Assembly: GCF_900078385.1 (NCBI RefSeq)
Contig: NZ_FLQR01000001.1
Coordinates: 682,001 to 746,000 of the forward strand
DNA length: 64,000 bases
Source of the DNA: an uncultured Microbacterium sp.
GTDB lineage: Bacteria > Actinomycetota > Actinomycetes > Actinomycetales > Microbacteriaceae
Direction: 5' to 3'
The notes beneath the pieces were generated by a model. It did no database searches, was not told where the DNA came from, and saw only the letters and a list, made by a program, of their open reading frames with translations. The translations under genes and the position numbers were made by a program. Positions within the stretch are counted from its first letter, which is position 1; each line of letters starts with the position of its first letter. Below, one piece after another: positions 47,118 through 57,497 of the stretch.

Positions 47118-47756
47118 TCAGCCCGCGAGTTCGCGCAATGCTGACCGGACGACGACGACGCCCTTCCCGTAGTCGTCGTCGGCGGCCTTCTGCCAGGTGC
47201 CGTCGTCCCAGACGACGTCCACCCACAGCCAGCCGTTCTCGGGGTAGGAGCTGAGGTACTCCGCGCCCAGCAGATCCGGGAGCGCCTCCTGGATCTCCAG
47301 GAGCTCCGCCTCCTCGCCCGCGCCGGCCTTCCCGCCCGTGGGGTCCTCCGGCATCATCGGGTCGTACAGCGCGAGCATGATGGGCGGCTGCGTGACGGTG
47401 AGGACCTCGCCGTCATACGTGCCCTGCACGGCATACGTGCCCCAACGGACGTCGCCCTCCGCCTCCGACCCGTCGACGCCGTCCCAGCTCCACCCCTTCA
47501 GCGGGATGCCGTCGCACTGCGGCGGGTAGGACTCCATCACGGCGCCGACGCACAGCTCGGCGGTCCCGTCGACGTCCATGACGGTGCCCTGGCCGACGAC
47601 TTCGCCCTCGGGCGGCGCCGGCCACAGCGAGCCGAGGGAGTGTCCGACCGGCGCGTCGGATGATCCGGCGGACGGCGAACTGGTGGCGCAGGCGGACATC
47701 GACAGCAGGGCGGCGACGCCGAGCGCGGATCCGACGATGAAGCGACGAGGGTTCAT
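47118..47756 (-). CDS. Putative lipoprotein, function unknown
   Basis: A 212-residue exported protein. The signal peptide MNPRRFIVGSALGVAALLSMSAC ends in a lipobox-like LSMSAC, with Cys near residue 23 as the predicted lipidated residue. A Ser/Ala-rich linker follows, then a compact acidic domain with two further Cys (LCVGAV, PPQC), a Trp-rich GWSWDGVDG and a YPENGWLWVDVVWDDGTWQ strand pair. I do not recognise the family. The ATG at 47756 is chosen because it gives a proper signal peptide; 19 upstream codons are Arg-rich and unlikely to be translated. It is divergent from the leuA leader. Confidence 0.8.
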   Translation of the reverse strand: MNPRRFIVGSALGVAALLSMSACATSSPSAGSSDAPVGHSLGSLWPAPPEGEVVGQGTVMDVDGTAELCVGAVMESYPPQCDGIPLKGWSWDGVDGSEAEGDVRWGTYAVQGTYDGEVLTVTQPPIMLALYDPMMPEDPTGGKAGAGEEAELLEIQEALPDLLGAEYLSSYPENGWLWVDVVWDDGTWQKAADDDYGKGVVVVRSALRELAG

Positions 47757-47818
47757 GTCCGGGGAGTGTCGCCGCCCGCGTGATCGTCTCAGAAGTTCTC
47801 GCACCCGGCGCACGGGTG

Positions 47819-47824
47819 TAACCT
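47819..47824 (+). promoter_or_regulatory. Leaderless -10 box of the leuA leader peptide
   Basis: TAACCT, six bases, then ATG 47831. The transcript would begin on the leader-peptide start codon, so a ribosome loads at the RNA 5' end. Confidence 0.65.
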
Positions 47825-47830
47825 GGGCGC

Positions 47831-47862
47831 ATGCGCTTCGGCCGGCTCCTCCTTCTTAGCCG

Positions 47863-47884
<22 letters not shown>
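47831..47884 (+). CDS. leuL: leuA leader peptide
   Basis: A 17-codon open frame, MRFGRLLLLSRRDETSF, ending TAG. Four successive Leu codons (CTC CTC CTT CTT, 47846-47857) stand in front of a hairpin that competes with downstream pairings, 67 bases before leuA. This is the layout of a ribosome-mediated attenuator: when charged tRNA-Leu is scarce the ribosome stalls on the Leu run and alters folding of the RNA behind it. Leader peptides before leuA are known from comparative work in actinobacteria. The -10 box six bases upstream supports translation from a leaderless RNA. Confidence 0.85.
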
Positions 47885-49711
<1,827 letters not shown>

Positions 49712-49730
49712 GCCGGCGGGCGGTGCCCGG

Positions 49731-50417
49731 TCAGGACCGGACGATCGGGATGGTCGACGTCTCCACGGCGACCTTCCGGCGGTAGAGCGCGCGCTGCTCG
49801 GGCAGGGAGATGTCGAACAGCACCGCGAGCAGACGGATGACGGTCGTCACGATGAGACCGGCGATCGCGGCGGCCAGCAGCGGAGCGCCGAGCGACTTGC
49901 TGAGCGCGAGGACGATGCAGCCGCCCGCGGCGGCGACGGCGTAGAGCGACCCGACGTGCATGATCGCGACGGGCAGCCCCATGAACACGTCGCGCAGCAC
50001 GCTGCCGCCGACCGCGGCGCACACGCCCACGAAGACGGCGGGGACCTCGGGAAGGCCGATCGCGAGCGCCTTGCTCGTGCCGAACGCGCCGAACAGGCCG
50101 ATCACGACGGCGTCGAGGGCGACGATGACGGCGTTCAGGCGCTGGAAGATGTTCGCGAGGAGCATCCCGAGGAGGGCCGCGCCGACCGCCGTCAGCAGGT
50201 ACCAGTTGCTCTGCATCGTGGCGAGCTCGACGTTCAGCAGCAGATCGCGGATGAGACCGCCGCCCATGCCCACGACGGTGCCGATGATGACGACGCCCAG
50301 GAGATCGAGGCGACGTTGGCCGACGAAGCCGGAGGCGAACAGCGCGCCCTGCACGCCGCCGAGGCCGACGGCGATGAGGTCGGCCCAGAGAGGGATCAGG
50401 AAGAGCGGCTCTGTCAC
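49731..50417 (-). CDS. TRIC-type channel protein (UPF0126/YicG family)
   Basis: A 228-residue membrane protein with two related halves of three helices each. Both halves carry the family motif: [21 protein letters not shown] and [19 protein letters not shown] (GxGGGxxRD type). Prokaryotic TRIC proteins form trimeric cation (K+) channels, while some relatives have been linked to glycine uptake. The GTG at 50417 has GGAGG four bases before it and a GACAAT hexamer further up. It shares a 36-base divergent promoter region with recO. Confidence 0.9.
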   Translation of the reverse strand: MTEPLFLIPLWADLIAVGLGGVQGALFASGFVGQRRLDLLGVVIIGTVVGMGGGLIRDLLLNVELATMQSNWYLLTAVGAALLGMLLANIFQRLNAVIVALDAVVIGLFGAFGTSKALAIGLPEVPAVFVGVCAAVGGSVLRDVFMGLPVAIMHVGSLYAVAAAGGCIVLALSKSLGAPLLAAAIAGLIVTTVIRLLAVLFDISLPEQRALYRRKVAVETSTIPIVRS

Positions 50418-50423
50418 GCCTCC

Positions 50424-50429
50424 ATTGTC
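50424..50429 (-). promoter_or_regulatory. Leaderless-type -10 box of the TRIC gene
   Basis: Minus-strand GACAAT, GGAGGC, GTG 50417. The spacer also forms a Shine-Dalgarno sequence. Confidence 0.5.
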
Positions 50430-50441
50430 GTCGCTGGCGGC

Positions 50442-50447
50442 GATAAT
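50442..50447 (+). promoter_or_regulatory. Leaderless -10 box of recO
   Basis: GATAAT, six bases (CGAGGA), GTG 50454. It is back to back with the TRIC promoter, 12 bases apart. Confidence 0.6.
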
Positions 50448-50453
50448 CGAGGA

Positions 50454-51182
50454 GTGCCCACCTACCGCGACGAAGTCGTGGTCCTTCGCACCCACAAACT
50501 GGGTGAAGCCGACCGCATCGTGACGATGCTCAGCCGCCGTCACGGCAAGCTGCGCGCCGTCGCGAAGGGTGTGCGCCGCACCTCGTCGCGGTTCGGGGCA
50601 CGCCTGGAGCCGTTCATGGTCGCCGACGTGCAGCTCTATCAGGGCCGTTCGCTCGACATCATCCAGCAGGCGGAGTCGCTGGGGTCCTACGGGGCGGAGA
50701 TCGCGGTCCACTACGACCGCTACACCGCCGCGCACGCCATGGTCGAGACCGCGGACCGCCTCAACGAGGCCGAGGCGACGCCGCAGCAGTACCTCCTGCT
50801 CGTCGGGGGGCTCCGCTCCCTCGCGCGCGGCGACCATGCCTCGCGTGCCGTACTCGATTCGTACCTGCTCCGCGCCATGGCGCTGTCCGGATGGGCGCCG
50901 GGGCTCGAGGACTGCGCGCGCTGCGGCACCGTCGGCCCGCACGAGTGGTTCGTGGCGCAGCTCGGCGGCACGGTCTGCAGCGCATGCGCGCCGGTCGGGT
51001 CCGCGCGCCTGCGCCCCGAGACCGGGGATCTGCTGCGCGCCCTCATGGCGGGCGAATGGGATGACGTGGACGCGGCGTCGCCGGGCGCGACCGGCGCGGC
51101 ATCCGGACTCATCGCCGCGTACGCGCAGTGGCACCTCGAGCGCGGCATCCGCTCGCTCAGTCACATCGAGGCGGTTTCGTGA
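50454..51182 (+). CDS. recO: DNA repair protein RecO
   Basis: A 242-residue RecO, which anneals SSB-coated DNA and helps load RecA with RecR in gap repair. The N-terminal OB fold begins [38 protein letters not shown]. The middle helical domain follows, and the zinc finger [19 protein letters not shown] with C-S-A-C (two C-x2-C pairs) lies at about 160-183. The frame is open far upstream, but the RecO similarity begins at GTG 50454. Its TGA overlaps the uppS start (GTGA). Confidence 0.94.
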   Translation: MPTYRDEVVVLRTHKLGEADRIVTMLSRRHGKLRAVAKGVRRTSSRFGARLEPFMVADVQLYQGRSLDIIQQAESLGSYGAEIAVHYDRYTAAHAMVETADRLNEAEATPQQYLLLVGGLRSLARGDHASRAVLDSYLLRAMALSGWAPGLEDCARCGTVGPHEWFVAQLGGTVCSACAPVGSARLRPETGDLLRALMAGEWDDVDAASPGATGAASGLIAAYAQWHLERGIRSLSHIEAVS

Positions 51183-51982
51183 GTCCCAAGCCGTATACGC
51201 ACCGCGATGCGGTGCCCTACCGACCGCTCGACTGGACCGGCGTCCATCCGCCCGCGTTCCCCAGGGGCGGGGTGCCGAGCCACATCGCGATCGTGATGGA
51301 CGGCAACGGACGCTGGGCGAACCGCCGCGGACTCACGCGCATCGAGGGGCACCGCGCGGGGGAGGAGGTGCTGCTCGACGTCGTCGCCGGGGCCATCCAG
51401 GCGGGCGTCAAGCACCTCAGCGTGTACGCGTTCTCCACGGAGAACTGGAGCCGCTCGCCCGACGAGGTGCGTTTCCTGATGGGCTACAACCGCGATGTGC
51501 TGCACCGGCGCCGCGATCAGCTGAACGAGTGGGGCGTCCGCGTGCGGTGGGCGGGGCGGAAGCCGCGCCTGTGGGGGTCGGTCATCACCGAGCTGCAGTA
51601 CGCCGAGAAGCTCACGGCGGGCAACGACGTGCTGACCCTGACGATGTGCATCAACTACGGCGGGCGTGTCGAACTCGTCGACGCGATGCGCCGGATCGGC
51701 GAGGACATCGCCGCCGGCCGCGTGAAACCGTCCGCGATCACCGAGAAGACGATCCGGCGGAACCTGTACGTCCCGGACATGCCCGACGTCGACCTGTTCG
51801 TCCGCTCCAGCGGCGAGCAGCGCACCTCGAACTTCCTGCTCTGGGAGTCGGCCTACGCCGAGATGGTGTTCCTCGACACGCTGTGGCCGGACTTCTCCCG
51901 CAGCGAGCTCTGGCATGCCATCCAGCTCTACCTCAGCCGTGACCGCCGCTTCGGCGGGGCGGTCGACGCCCCCACGGCCTGA
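51179..51982 (+). CDS. uppS: Isoprenyl (undecaprenyl/decaprenyl) diphosphate synthase
   Basis: A 267-residue cis-prenyltransferase that makes the C50/C55 lipid carrier for peptidoglycan and other envelope polymers. The catalytic Asp lies in [17 protein letters not shown] (about residues 36-52). [28 protein letters not shown] and the C-terminal [20 protein letters not shown] with YAE and F follow. The GTG start overlaps recO by four bases. The pairing recO-uppS is conserved in actinobacteria. Confidence 0.96.
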   Translation: MSPKPYTHRDAVPYRPLDWTGVHPPAFPRGGVPSHIAIVMDGNGRWANRRGLTRIEGHRAGEEVLLDVVAGAIQAGVKHLSVYAFSTENWSRSPDEVRFLMGYNRDVLHRRRDQLNEWGVRVRWAGRKPRLWGSVITELQYAEKLTAGNDVLTLTMCINYGGRVELVDAMRRIGEDIAAGRVKPSAITEKTIRRNLYVPDMPDVDLFVRSSGEQRTSNFLLWESAYAEMVFLDTLWPDFSRSELWHAIQLYLSRDRRFGGAVDAPTA

Positions 51983-52091
51983 GCCGTTCGCGAGGCCGTA
52001 TCCGCAGCGCACGCTGCGGCGTATCATGCAGCCGAGCAGACGCTCTCCGATACAGGGGCGGCGCGCACGCGCCGCGGTCGGGAGGCCTCGG

Positions 52092-52700
52092 ATGTCCGCG
52101 CGTCAGCACAGGTCCCGCACGACGGTCATCGTCGCCGCCGCGCTCCTCGCGCTCGGGCTCGCCGCCTGCGCGCCCGCCGAGACGGGGACGGCCGACCCGC
52201 CGGTGGAGACGACCGCTCCGGATGACGGCGGCAACGGCGACGGGGAGGTCACGGACGGCCCCGTCGACCCGACGCAGGAGACCCGTCGCTCCGGCCCCTC
52301 CGTCGACTTCGGCGGACCGCCGTTCGGCGCGCAGGGCGACCCCGAGGAGATCTCCGCAGGCGTGTGGTGCGTCACCGTCGGCTTCTTCTGGGGCGGCGAG
52401 GCCCCGCCGGAGAACGTCACGTTCACGGTCGAGGGGATCGTCTCCGACCCGGAGGACGCGGTCACGGCCGAGCCCGCCGTGTGCGGGTCGGTCGGCGCCA
52501 CGGAGACCTGCATCGGTTTCGTGATGCAACCCGACACGCCGTTCACGACCTGCAGCATGATCCTCACCGCGACCGCGTCGTACCAGGGGAGCGCCGAGGT
52601 GGGCTTCGCCGGGACCCTGGAGTGCACCGAACCGAGCTTCTGCGACGCCGCGATCGAGCGTCAGGCCGACCGCGGCCCACCGATCGTGCTGGGCGGGTGA
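52092..52700 (+). CDS. Putative lipoprotein with Cys-rich domain
   Basis: A 202-residue exported protein. The signal peptide ends LALGLAAC with the lipobox Cys near residue 27. A Pro/Thr/Asp-rich linker (about 30-75) precedes a domain of about 120 residues containing six further cysteines (GVWCVTVGF, AVCGSV, TCIGF, TTCSM, LECTE, SFCDA), probably disulphide-bonded. No family is recognised. ATG 52092 has GGAGG eight bases upstream; the open frame continues upstream but only this start gives a signal peptide. The next gene follows four bases later. Confidence 0.8.
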   Translation: MSARQHRSRTTVIVAAALLALGLAACAPAETGTADPPVETTAPDDGGNGDGEVTDGPVDPTQETRRSGPSVDFGGPPFGAQGDPEEISAGVWCVTVGFFWGGEAPPENVTFTVEGIVSDPEDAVTAEPAVCGSVGATETCIGFVMQPDTPFTTCSMILTATASYQGSAEVGFAGTLECTEPSFCDAAIERQADRGPPIVLGG

Positions 52701-52704
52701 CGGC

Positions 52705-53655
52705 GTGGTCCGCGTCCGGAGGACGCCCGCCCGGCCGCCCGCGGAGGAGCCGGAGGCCGTCGCGGAGGAGGCACCGACCGGGCTGGGGTTCGAGAAGTGG
52801 CTGAGCTTCCTGTCGACCTTCATCGCGCCGGCGACGCTCATCACGGGGCTGCTGTTCTACTTCGGATACGTATCCTCGCGTGCGTTCTTCCTCTATTTCG
52901 GCGTCGACGTCGACGTGCTGGGCCTCAGCAACCAGCAGTTCGTCATCCGCAGCCCCGGCGCGCTCTTCATCCCGGTGATGGTGCTTCTGCTGCTCGCGGC
53001 GGCCGTCCTCGTCGCGCACCGGATGCTCCGCCGCCGCCTCGCCGTCTCGGCTGAGGCGCGTCGCCGCGTGACCACGGTCCTGGCCGCGGCGGGCGTCCTC
53101 CTGCTCATCGTCGGACTCGCCCTCGCCTTCGGCTACGCATTCCTCGCCACGTGGCCGTTCTACGGCTTCGCGACCGCGGCGTGCCTCGCCGTCGGCGCAG
53201 GCCTGGCCGCCTATGCGGCCTCCAGCGCCCACCCGCCCCGTGACGCCGCGCGGGCCCGTCCGCTGGTCGTGCTGCTCGTCGCGGTGATGGTCGCCGGCAC
53301 GTTCTGGGCGACGGCGACGGTCGCAGAATGGTGGGGCCGGGGCCAGGCGCGGACGCAGGCCGCGGACCTGTCCACGCTGCCCGCCGTCGTCCTCGACACG
53401 CGGGAGCGGCTGGCTCCGGGCAACCCCGCCATCACGGTCATCGAACTCGAGAAGGAGCGGGACGCGGCGGGGGAGCCGATCGCCGGACAGTTCGCGTACC
53501 GCTACCACGGGCTCCGCCTGCTCGTCCGCGGCGAGGACCGCCTCTTCCTCGTCCCCGACCGGTGGTCCCCGAACGCGTCCACGCTCGTCGTGCCTCTCAG
53601 CGACGACATCCGGGTGCGGTTCCGGTTCTTCCCTGACGCAGATCCGCCTGATTGA
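52705..53655 (+). CDS. Multi-pass membrane protein, function unknown
   Basis: A 316-residue protein. A short charged N-terminus (about 1-33) is followed by about five membrane helices (near 36-58, 87-107, 125-148, 150-172 and 188-207). The soluble C-terminal domain of about 105 residues includes LSTLPAVVLDTRERLAPG and YHGLRLLVRGEDRLFLVPDRW. The pattern DTRERL near the membrane exit resembles uncharacterised actinobacterial envelope proteins. It follows the lipoprotein gene by four bases, suggesting a joint envelope function. Confidence 0.75.
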   Translation: MVRVRRTPARPPAEEPEAVAEEAPTGLGFEKWLSFLSTFIAPATLITGLLFYFGYVSSRAFFLYFGVDVDVLGLSNQQFVIRSPGALFIPVMVLLLLAAAVLVAHRMLRRRLAVSAEARRRVTTVLAAAGVLLLIVGLALAFGYAFLATWPFYGFATAACLAVGAGLAAYAASSAHPPRDAARARPLVVLLVAVMVAGTFWATATVAEWWGRGQARTQAADLSTLPAVVLDTRERLAPGNPAITVIELEKERDAAGEPIAGQFAYRYHGLRLLVRGEDRLFLVPDRWSPNASTLVVPLSDDIRVRFRFFPDADPPD

Positions 53656-53700
53656 CGCGGCGCAGGAATATGTCGGGGTGCAAACGTTGTTCCCCCCGGT

Positions 53701-54393
53701 ATGACGGATGCCATCAAGATCGACGTGTGGAGCGACATCGCCTGCCCCTGGTGCTACATCGGCAAGCGGAACCTGGAGAACGGGCTCGCGCAGATCGCCG
53801 CCGACGACGACGCCCCGCAGGTGGAGGTGACCTTCCACTCGTTCGAGCTGTCGCCCGACACACCCGTCGACTTCGACGGCGATGAGGTGGACTTCCTCGC
53901 CGGCCACAAGGGGATGCCGCGCGAGCGCGTGCAGGAGATGCTGGAGAACGTGACGGGCGTGGCCGCGCAGGCGGGTCTCGCGTACCGGTTCGACATCCTG
54001 AAGCACACGAACACCGTCAAGGCGCACGAGCTGCTGCACTTCGCCAAGTCGCAGGGCGCTCAGCACGCCATGGCCGAACGCCTGATGTCGGCGTACTTCA
54101 TGGAGGGCCGCCACGTGGGCCGTATCGACGACCTCGTCGATCTCGCCGCGGAGGCCGGTCTCGACGCGGAAGCCGCGCGCGCGGCGCTGGAGTCCGACCG
54201 GCACCTGGCCGACGTCCGCGCCGATCAGGCACAGGCGGCCGCGTACGGCATCAACGGCGTGCCGTTCTTCGTGATCGACGGAAAGTACGGCGTCAGCGGC
54301 GCGCAGCCGGCGGACGCGTTCGCGCAGATCGCCCGTCAGGTGTGGGCCGAGCGGCAGGATGCCGAGCAGGAGCCCGCCGCGCAGACCGCCTAG
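53701..54393 (+). CDS. DsbA-family (FrnE-like) oxidoreductase
   Basis: A 230-residue thioredoxin-fold protein without a signal peptide. It starts KIDVWSDIACPWCYIGKRNLE with the C-P-W-C redox site near residues 15-18. The inserted helical domain (about 50-170) contains FDGDEVDFLAGHKGMPRERVQEM. The return to the thioredoxin fold carries the cis-proline segment YGINGVPFFVID. This is the FrnE/DsbA-like cytosolic class, linked to oxidative stress and polyketide-associated isomerases. It is convergent with the glutathione peroxidase gene, another thiol enzyme. Confidence 0.92.
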   Translation: MTDAIKIDVWSDIACPWCYIGKRNLENGLAQIAADDDAPQVEVTFHSFELSPDTPVDFDGDEVDFLAGHKGMPRERVQEMLENVTGVAAQAGLAYRFDILKHTNTVKAHELLHFAKSQGAQHAMAERLMSAYFMEGRHVGRIDDLVDLAAEAGLDAEAARAALESDRHLADVRADQAQAAAYGINGVPFFVIDGKYGVSGAQPADAFAQIARQVWAERQDAEQEPAAQTA

Positions 54394-54403
54394 CGGCTGC
54401 GGG

Positions 54404-54907
54404 CTACCGCGGGAGGTTCGCCTCGATGGCCGTGACGATCTCCGGGTCGTCCGGCTTCATCTGCGGACGGAAGCGGTGGACGTCGCCGGACGGTGTCACG
54501 AGGAACTTCTCGAAGTTCCACTTGACCGGTCCCTTCGAGCCCTGTGCGTTCGGCGCCTTCTTCAGCGCCTTGTAGAGCGGCGCGGCGTGGGAGCCGTTGA
54601 CGCGGACCTTGTCCATGATCGGGAAGCTCACGCCCCACGTGACGGAGCAGTACTCGAGGATCTCGTCCAGCGAGCCCGGCTCCTGACCCATGAACTGGTT
54701 GCAGGGGAACCCGACGACCTGCAGTCCCCGCGCGCCGTAGGTGCGCTGCAGCTGCTCGAGCTGCTCGTACTGGGGCGTCAGCCCGCATTTCGAGGCGACG
54801 TTGACGATCAGCAGCAGGCTGTCGTCGTAGTCCGCGAGGGTCTGCGCGGTGCCATCCGCGGTCTCGAAGGGGATGCGGTGGAGGTCCACAGTCTGCGTCA
54901 CGGTCAT
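54404..54907 (-). CDS. Glutathione peroxidase-family thiol peroxidase
   Basis: A 167-residue peroxidase. The catalytic residue is cysteine in NVASKCGLTPQYEQLE (about 33-48), where vertebrate enzymes have selenocysteine. FPCNQFMGQEPG supplies the conserved Gln and the likely resolving Cys, and the catalytic Trp-Asn lies in KWNFEKFLV. In actinobacteria, which lack glutathione, such enzymes usually take electrons from thioredoxin. ATG 54907 has GGAG four bases upstream and a TATCGT hexamer seven bases away. It is divergent from dusB. Confidence 0.94.
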   Translation of the reverse strand: MTVTQTVDLHRIPFETADGTAQTLADYDDSLLLIVNVASKCGLTPQYEQLEQLQRTYGARGLQVVGFPCNQFMGQEPGSLDEILEYCSVTWGVSFPIMDKVRVNGSHAAPLYKALKKAPNAQGSKGPVKWNFEKFLVTPSGDVHRFRPQMKPDDPEIVTAIEANLPR

Positions 54908-54914
54908 GTTCTCC

Positions 54915-54920
54915 ACGATA
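54915..54920 (-). promoter_or_regulatory. -10 box of the glutathione peroxidase gene
   Basis: Minus-strand TATCGT, seven bases (GGAGAAC), ATG 54907. Confidence 0.5.
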
Positions 54921-54957
54921 CGGCCGTCCACAAGCGCGCGGGCGGCGCTGCGTCTGG

Positions 54958-54963
54958 GAGAAT
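54958..54963 (+). promoter_or_regulatory. -10 box of dusB
   Basis: GAGAAT, seven bases, ATG 54971. It is divergent from the peroxidase promoter about 38 bases away. Confidence 0.45.
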
Positions 54964-54970
54964 GGACAGG

Positions 54971-56137
54971 ATGTCCACGACCCTCGCACCCGCGCCCCCG
55001 CTGCGCATCGGGCCCATCGCGCTCGACGCGCCCGTCGTGCTCGCCCCCATGGCGGGGATCACCAACACGGCGTTCCGCCGGCTGTGCCGCGAGTACGGCG
55101 CGGGACTCTACGTCAGCGAGATGATCACGACGCGCGCCCTCGTGGAGCGCAACGCCACCACGCTGCGCCTCATCCGGCACCACGAGTCGGAGACGCCGCG
55201 ATCCATCCAGCTGTACGGCGTCGACCCGACGACGGTCGAGTCCGCGGTCCGCATCCTCGTCGAAGAGGACCACGCCGACCACATCGACCTGAACTTCGGC
55301 TGCCCCGTCCCCAAGGTCACCCGCAAGGGCGGAGGGGCGGCGCTGCCCTGGAAGCTCGGGCTCTTCCGCGAGATCGTCACGCGCGCGGCGCGTGCGGCCG
55401 GGGACATCCCCCTCACTGTGAAGATGCGCAAGGGCATCGACCCCGACCACCTCACGTACCTGGATGCCGGACGGATCGCCGAGGATGCCGGCATCGCCGC
55501 AGTCGCCCTGCACGCCCGCACGGCGTCGGAGTTCTACTCCGGCACGGCCGACTGGGACGCCATCGCGCGGCTCAAGGAGACCGTCACGAGCGTGCCGGTG
55601 CTCGGCAACGGCGACATCTGGTCGGCGGAGGACGCGGCCCGCATGATGGCGGAGACCGGGTGCGACGGCGTCGTGGTCGGTCGGGGCTGCCTCGGGCGGC
55701 CCTGGCTGTTCGGCGACCTCGCGCGCGCGCTCGGGGGACCGCAGGCCGCGCACGGCGAGCCGGTCGACGCCGATCTCGCGTTCGTCGCGCGGGCTTTCCG
55801 CCGTCACGCCGAGCTGCTCGTCGAGTTCTTCGAGGACGAGGGGCGCGGCTGCCGCGACATCCGCAAGCACGTGGCCTGGTACTTCAAGGGCTACCCGGTC
55901 GGCGGCGATACGCGCGCACGGCTCGCGACCGTGTCGACCCTCGACGAGATCGACGAGCTCATCGACACCCTCGACCTCACGGCCCCGTACCCGGGTGCCG
56001 CGGCCGAAGGCCAGCGGGGACGCGCGGGCACTCCCAAGCGCCCGGCGCTGCCGGACGGCTGGCTGGACTCCCGCGATCTCGGGGCCGACGCCTCCAGCGC
56101 CCTCGCCGATGCGGAGCTCGACCACAGTGGCGGTTGA
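54971..56137 (+). CDS. dusB: tRNA-dihydrouridine synthase
   Basis: A 388-residue flavoenzyme that reduces uridines in the tRNA D-loop. The TIM barrel begins VVLAPMAGITNTAFRRLCREYGAGL. The active-site Cys lies in DLNFGCPVPKVTRKGGGAAL near 113. TVKMRKGID, ALHARTASEFYSG, VLGNGDIWSAEDA and VVVGRGCLGRPWLF bind FMN. The C-terminal helical domain (about 270-345) has CRDIRKHVAWYFKGYPVGG. An in-frame ATG at 54962 is also possible. It overlaps dgt by 11 bases. Confidence 0.94.
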   Translation: MSTTLAPAPPLRIGPIALDAPVVLAPMAGITNTAFRRLCREYGAGLYVSEMITTRALVERNATTLRLIRHHESETPRSIQLYGVDPTTVESAVRILVEEDHADHIDLNFGCPVPKVTRKGGGAALPWKLGLFREIVTRAARAAGDIPLTVKMRKGIDPDHLTYLDAGRIAEDAGIAAVALHARTASEFYSGTADWDAIARLKETVTSVPVLGNGDIWSAEDAARMMAETGCDGVVVGRGCLGRPWLFGDLARALGGPQAAHGEPVDADLAFVARAFRRHAELLVEFFEDEGRGCRDIRKHVAWYFKGYPVGGDTRARLATVSTLDEIDELIDTLDLTAPYPGAAAEGQRGRAGTPKRPALPDGWLDSRDLGADASSALADAELDHSGG

Positions 56138-57497
56138 CCTCGCGAGCGGCGTGGGCGTCGCGCCGGGACGACCTTCCGGCTACGACGACCACGACGCCGA
56201 GCGATTCCACCCCGAACGGCACCGGTCCCAGCGCGACAGCTTCGCGCGCGACCGCGCCCGCGTGCTGCACTCGGCGGCCCTGCGCCGGCTGGCATCCAAG
56301 ACCCAGGTCCTGAGCCCGGCGAGCCCCGGCGACTTCGCCCGCAACCGCCTGACCCACTCGCTCGAGGTCGCCCAGGTGGGCCGTGAGCTCGCGATCGCCC
56401 TCGAACTGTCACCGGACGTCGTGGACACCGCGTGCCTCAGCCACGACATCGGCCACCCGCCCTTCGGCCACAACGGCGAGCGGGCGCTCAACGAGTGGGC
56501 CGAGGACATCGGCGGCTTCGAAGGCAACGCGCAGACCCTGCGCATCCTGTCCCGGCTCGAGCCGAAGGTCATCGACGACGACGGGCGCAGCTTCGGGCTG
56601 AACCTCACGCGCGCGAGCTTGGACGCGGCCTGCAAGTACCCGTGGACCGCGGACAATCCGGTGCCCGATCCGGGCGGGCGGCTCAAGTTCGGCGTGTACC
56701 CCGAGGACGAGGCCGTGTTCCGCTGGCTCCGCGCCGACGCCCCCGGGCGCGTGCGGTGCATCGAAGCGGAGGTCATGGACCTCTCCGACGACATCGCCTA
56801 CTCGGTGCACGACTTCGAGGATGCGATCCTCAACGACTACCTCGACCCGCGGCGGCTCGATGACCCGCGGGAGCGCGAGGCGCTGCTCACCGCCATCCAG
56901 TCGTGGGTCGGCTACGGGTTCACACGCGACGAACTCGCCGACGCGCTCTATCGCATCACCCGACTGCCGGAGTGGTTCACCTCGTTCGACGGCTCCCGAG
57001 ACGACGTCGCACGGCTGAAGAACCTGACCTCCGATCTCATCGGCCGCTTCGCCCGCGCCGCGACGGCCGCGACCCGCGAGCACTTCACGGCCTCCGTGCT
57101 CACCCGCTACCGGGGGCGCGTGATCGTCCCCCGCGTGATCGAGGCGGAGATGGCGGTGCTCAAGGGCATCCTGGGTGCCTTCGTGGTCTCGATCGAGGGG
57201 CGGAAGGGTCTCTACAAGGAGCAGCGGCGCGTGCTCAAGCGGCTCGCGTCGGCCCTCCTCGCCCGCCCCGAGCAGCTCGACCTGATGCACGCCGGCGACT
57301 TCGTGCGGGCGGGCACGGATGCCGAGCGCACGCGCGTCGTCGTCGACCAGGTCGCGACGCTCACCGACCGGTTCGCGATCGAATGGCACACGCGGCTCGT
57401 GGGTCCCGTCGACCTGCGCGAACTCGGCCTGTGGTCCTCCGGCACCGTCGTCCCCTCCCATGCGTTCGCGCTTCCCGAACCGCTCGAGGGGCTCTGA
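56127..57497 (+). CDS. dgt: Deoxyguanosinetriphosphate triphosphohydrolase-like protein
   Basis: A 456-residue HD-domain dNTP triphosphohydrolase. The HD metal site is RNRLTHSLEVAQVGRELA followed by CLSHDIGHPPFGHNGERALN. EVMDLSDDIAYSVHDFEDAI supplies the later metal Asp. It splits dGTP or other dNTPs into nucleoside and triphosphate. The order dusB-dgt-dnaG is typical of actinobacteria. The start is uncertain: GTG 56127 is used here, while an in-frame ATG at 56109 would add six residues; neither has a strong ribosome-binding site. Its TGA shares a base with the dnaG ATG. Confidence 0.93.
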   Translation: MAVDLASGVGVAPGRPSGYDDHDAERFHPERHRSQRDSFARDRARVLHSAALRRLASKTQVLSPASPGDFARNRLTHSLEVAQVGRELAIALELSPDVVDTACLSHDIGHPPFGHNGERALNEWAEDIGGFEGNAQTLRILSRLEPKVIDDDGRSFGLNLTRASLDAACKYPWTADNPVPDPGGRLKFGVYPEDEAVFRWLRADAPGRVRCIEAEVMDLSDDIAYSVHDFEDAILNDYLDPRRLDDPREREALLTAIQSWVGYGFTRDELADALYRITRLPEWFTSFDGSRDDVARLKNLTSDLIGRFARAATAATREHFTASVLTRYRGRVIVPRVIEAEMAVLKGILGAFVVSIEGRKGLYKEQRRVLKRLASALLARPEQLDLMHAGDFVRAGTDAERTRVVVDQVATLTDRFAIEWHTRLVGPVDLRELGLWSSGTVVPSHAFALPEPLEGL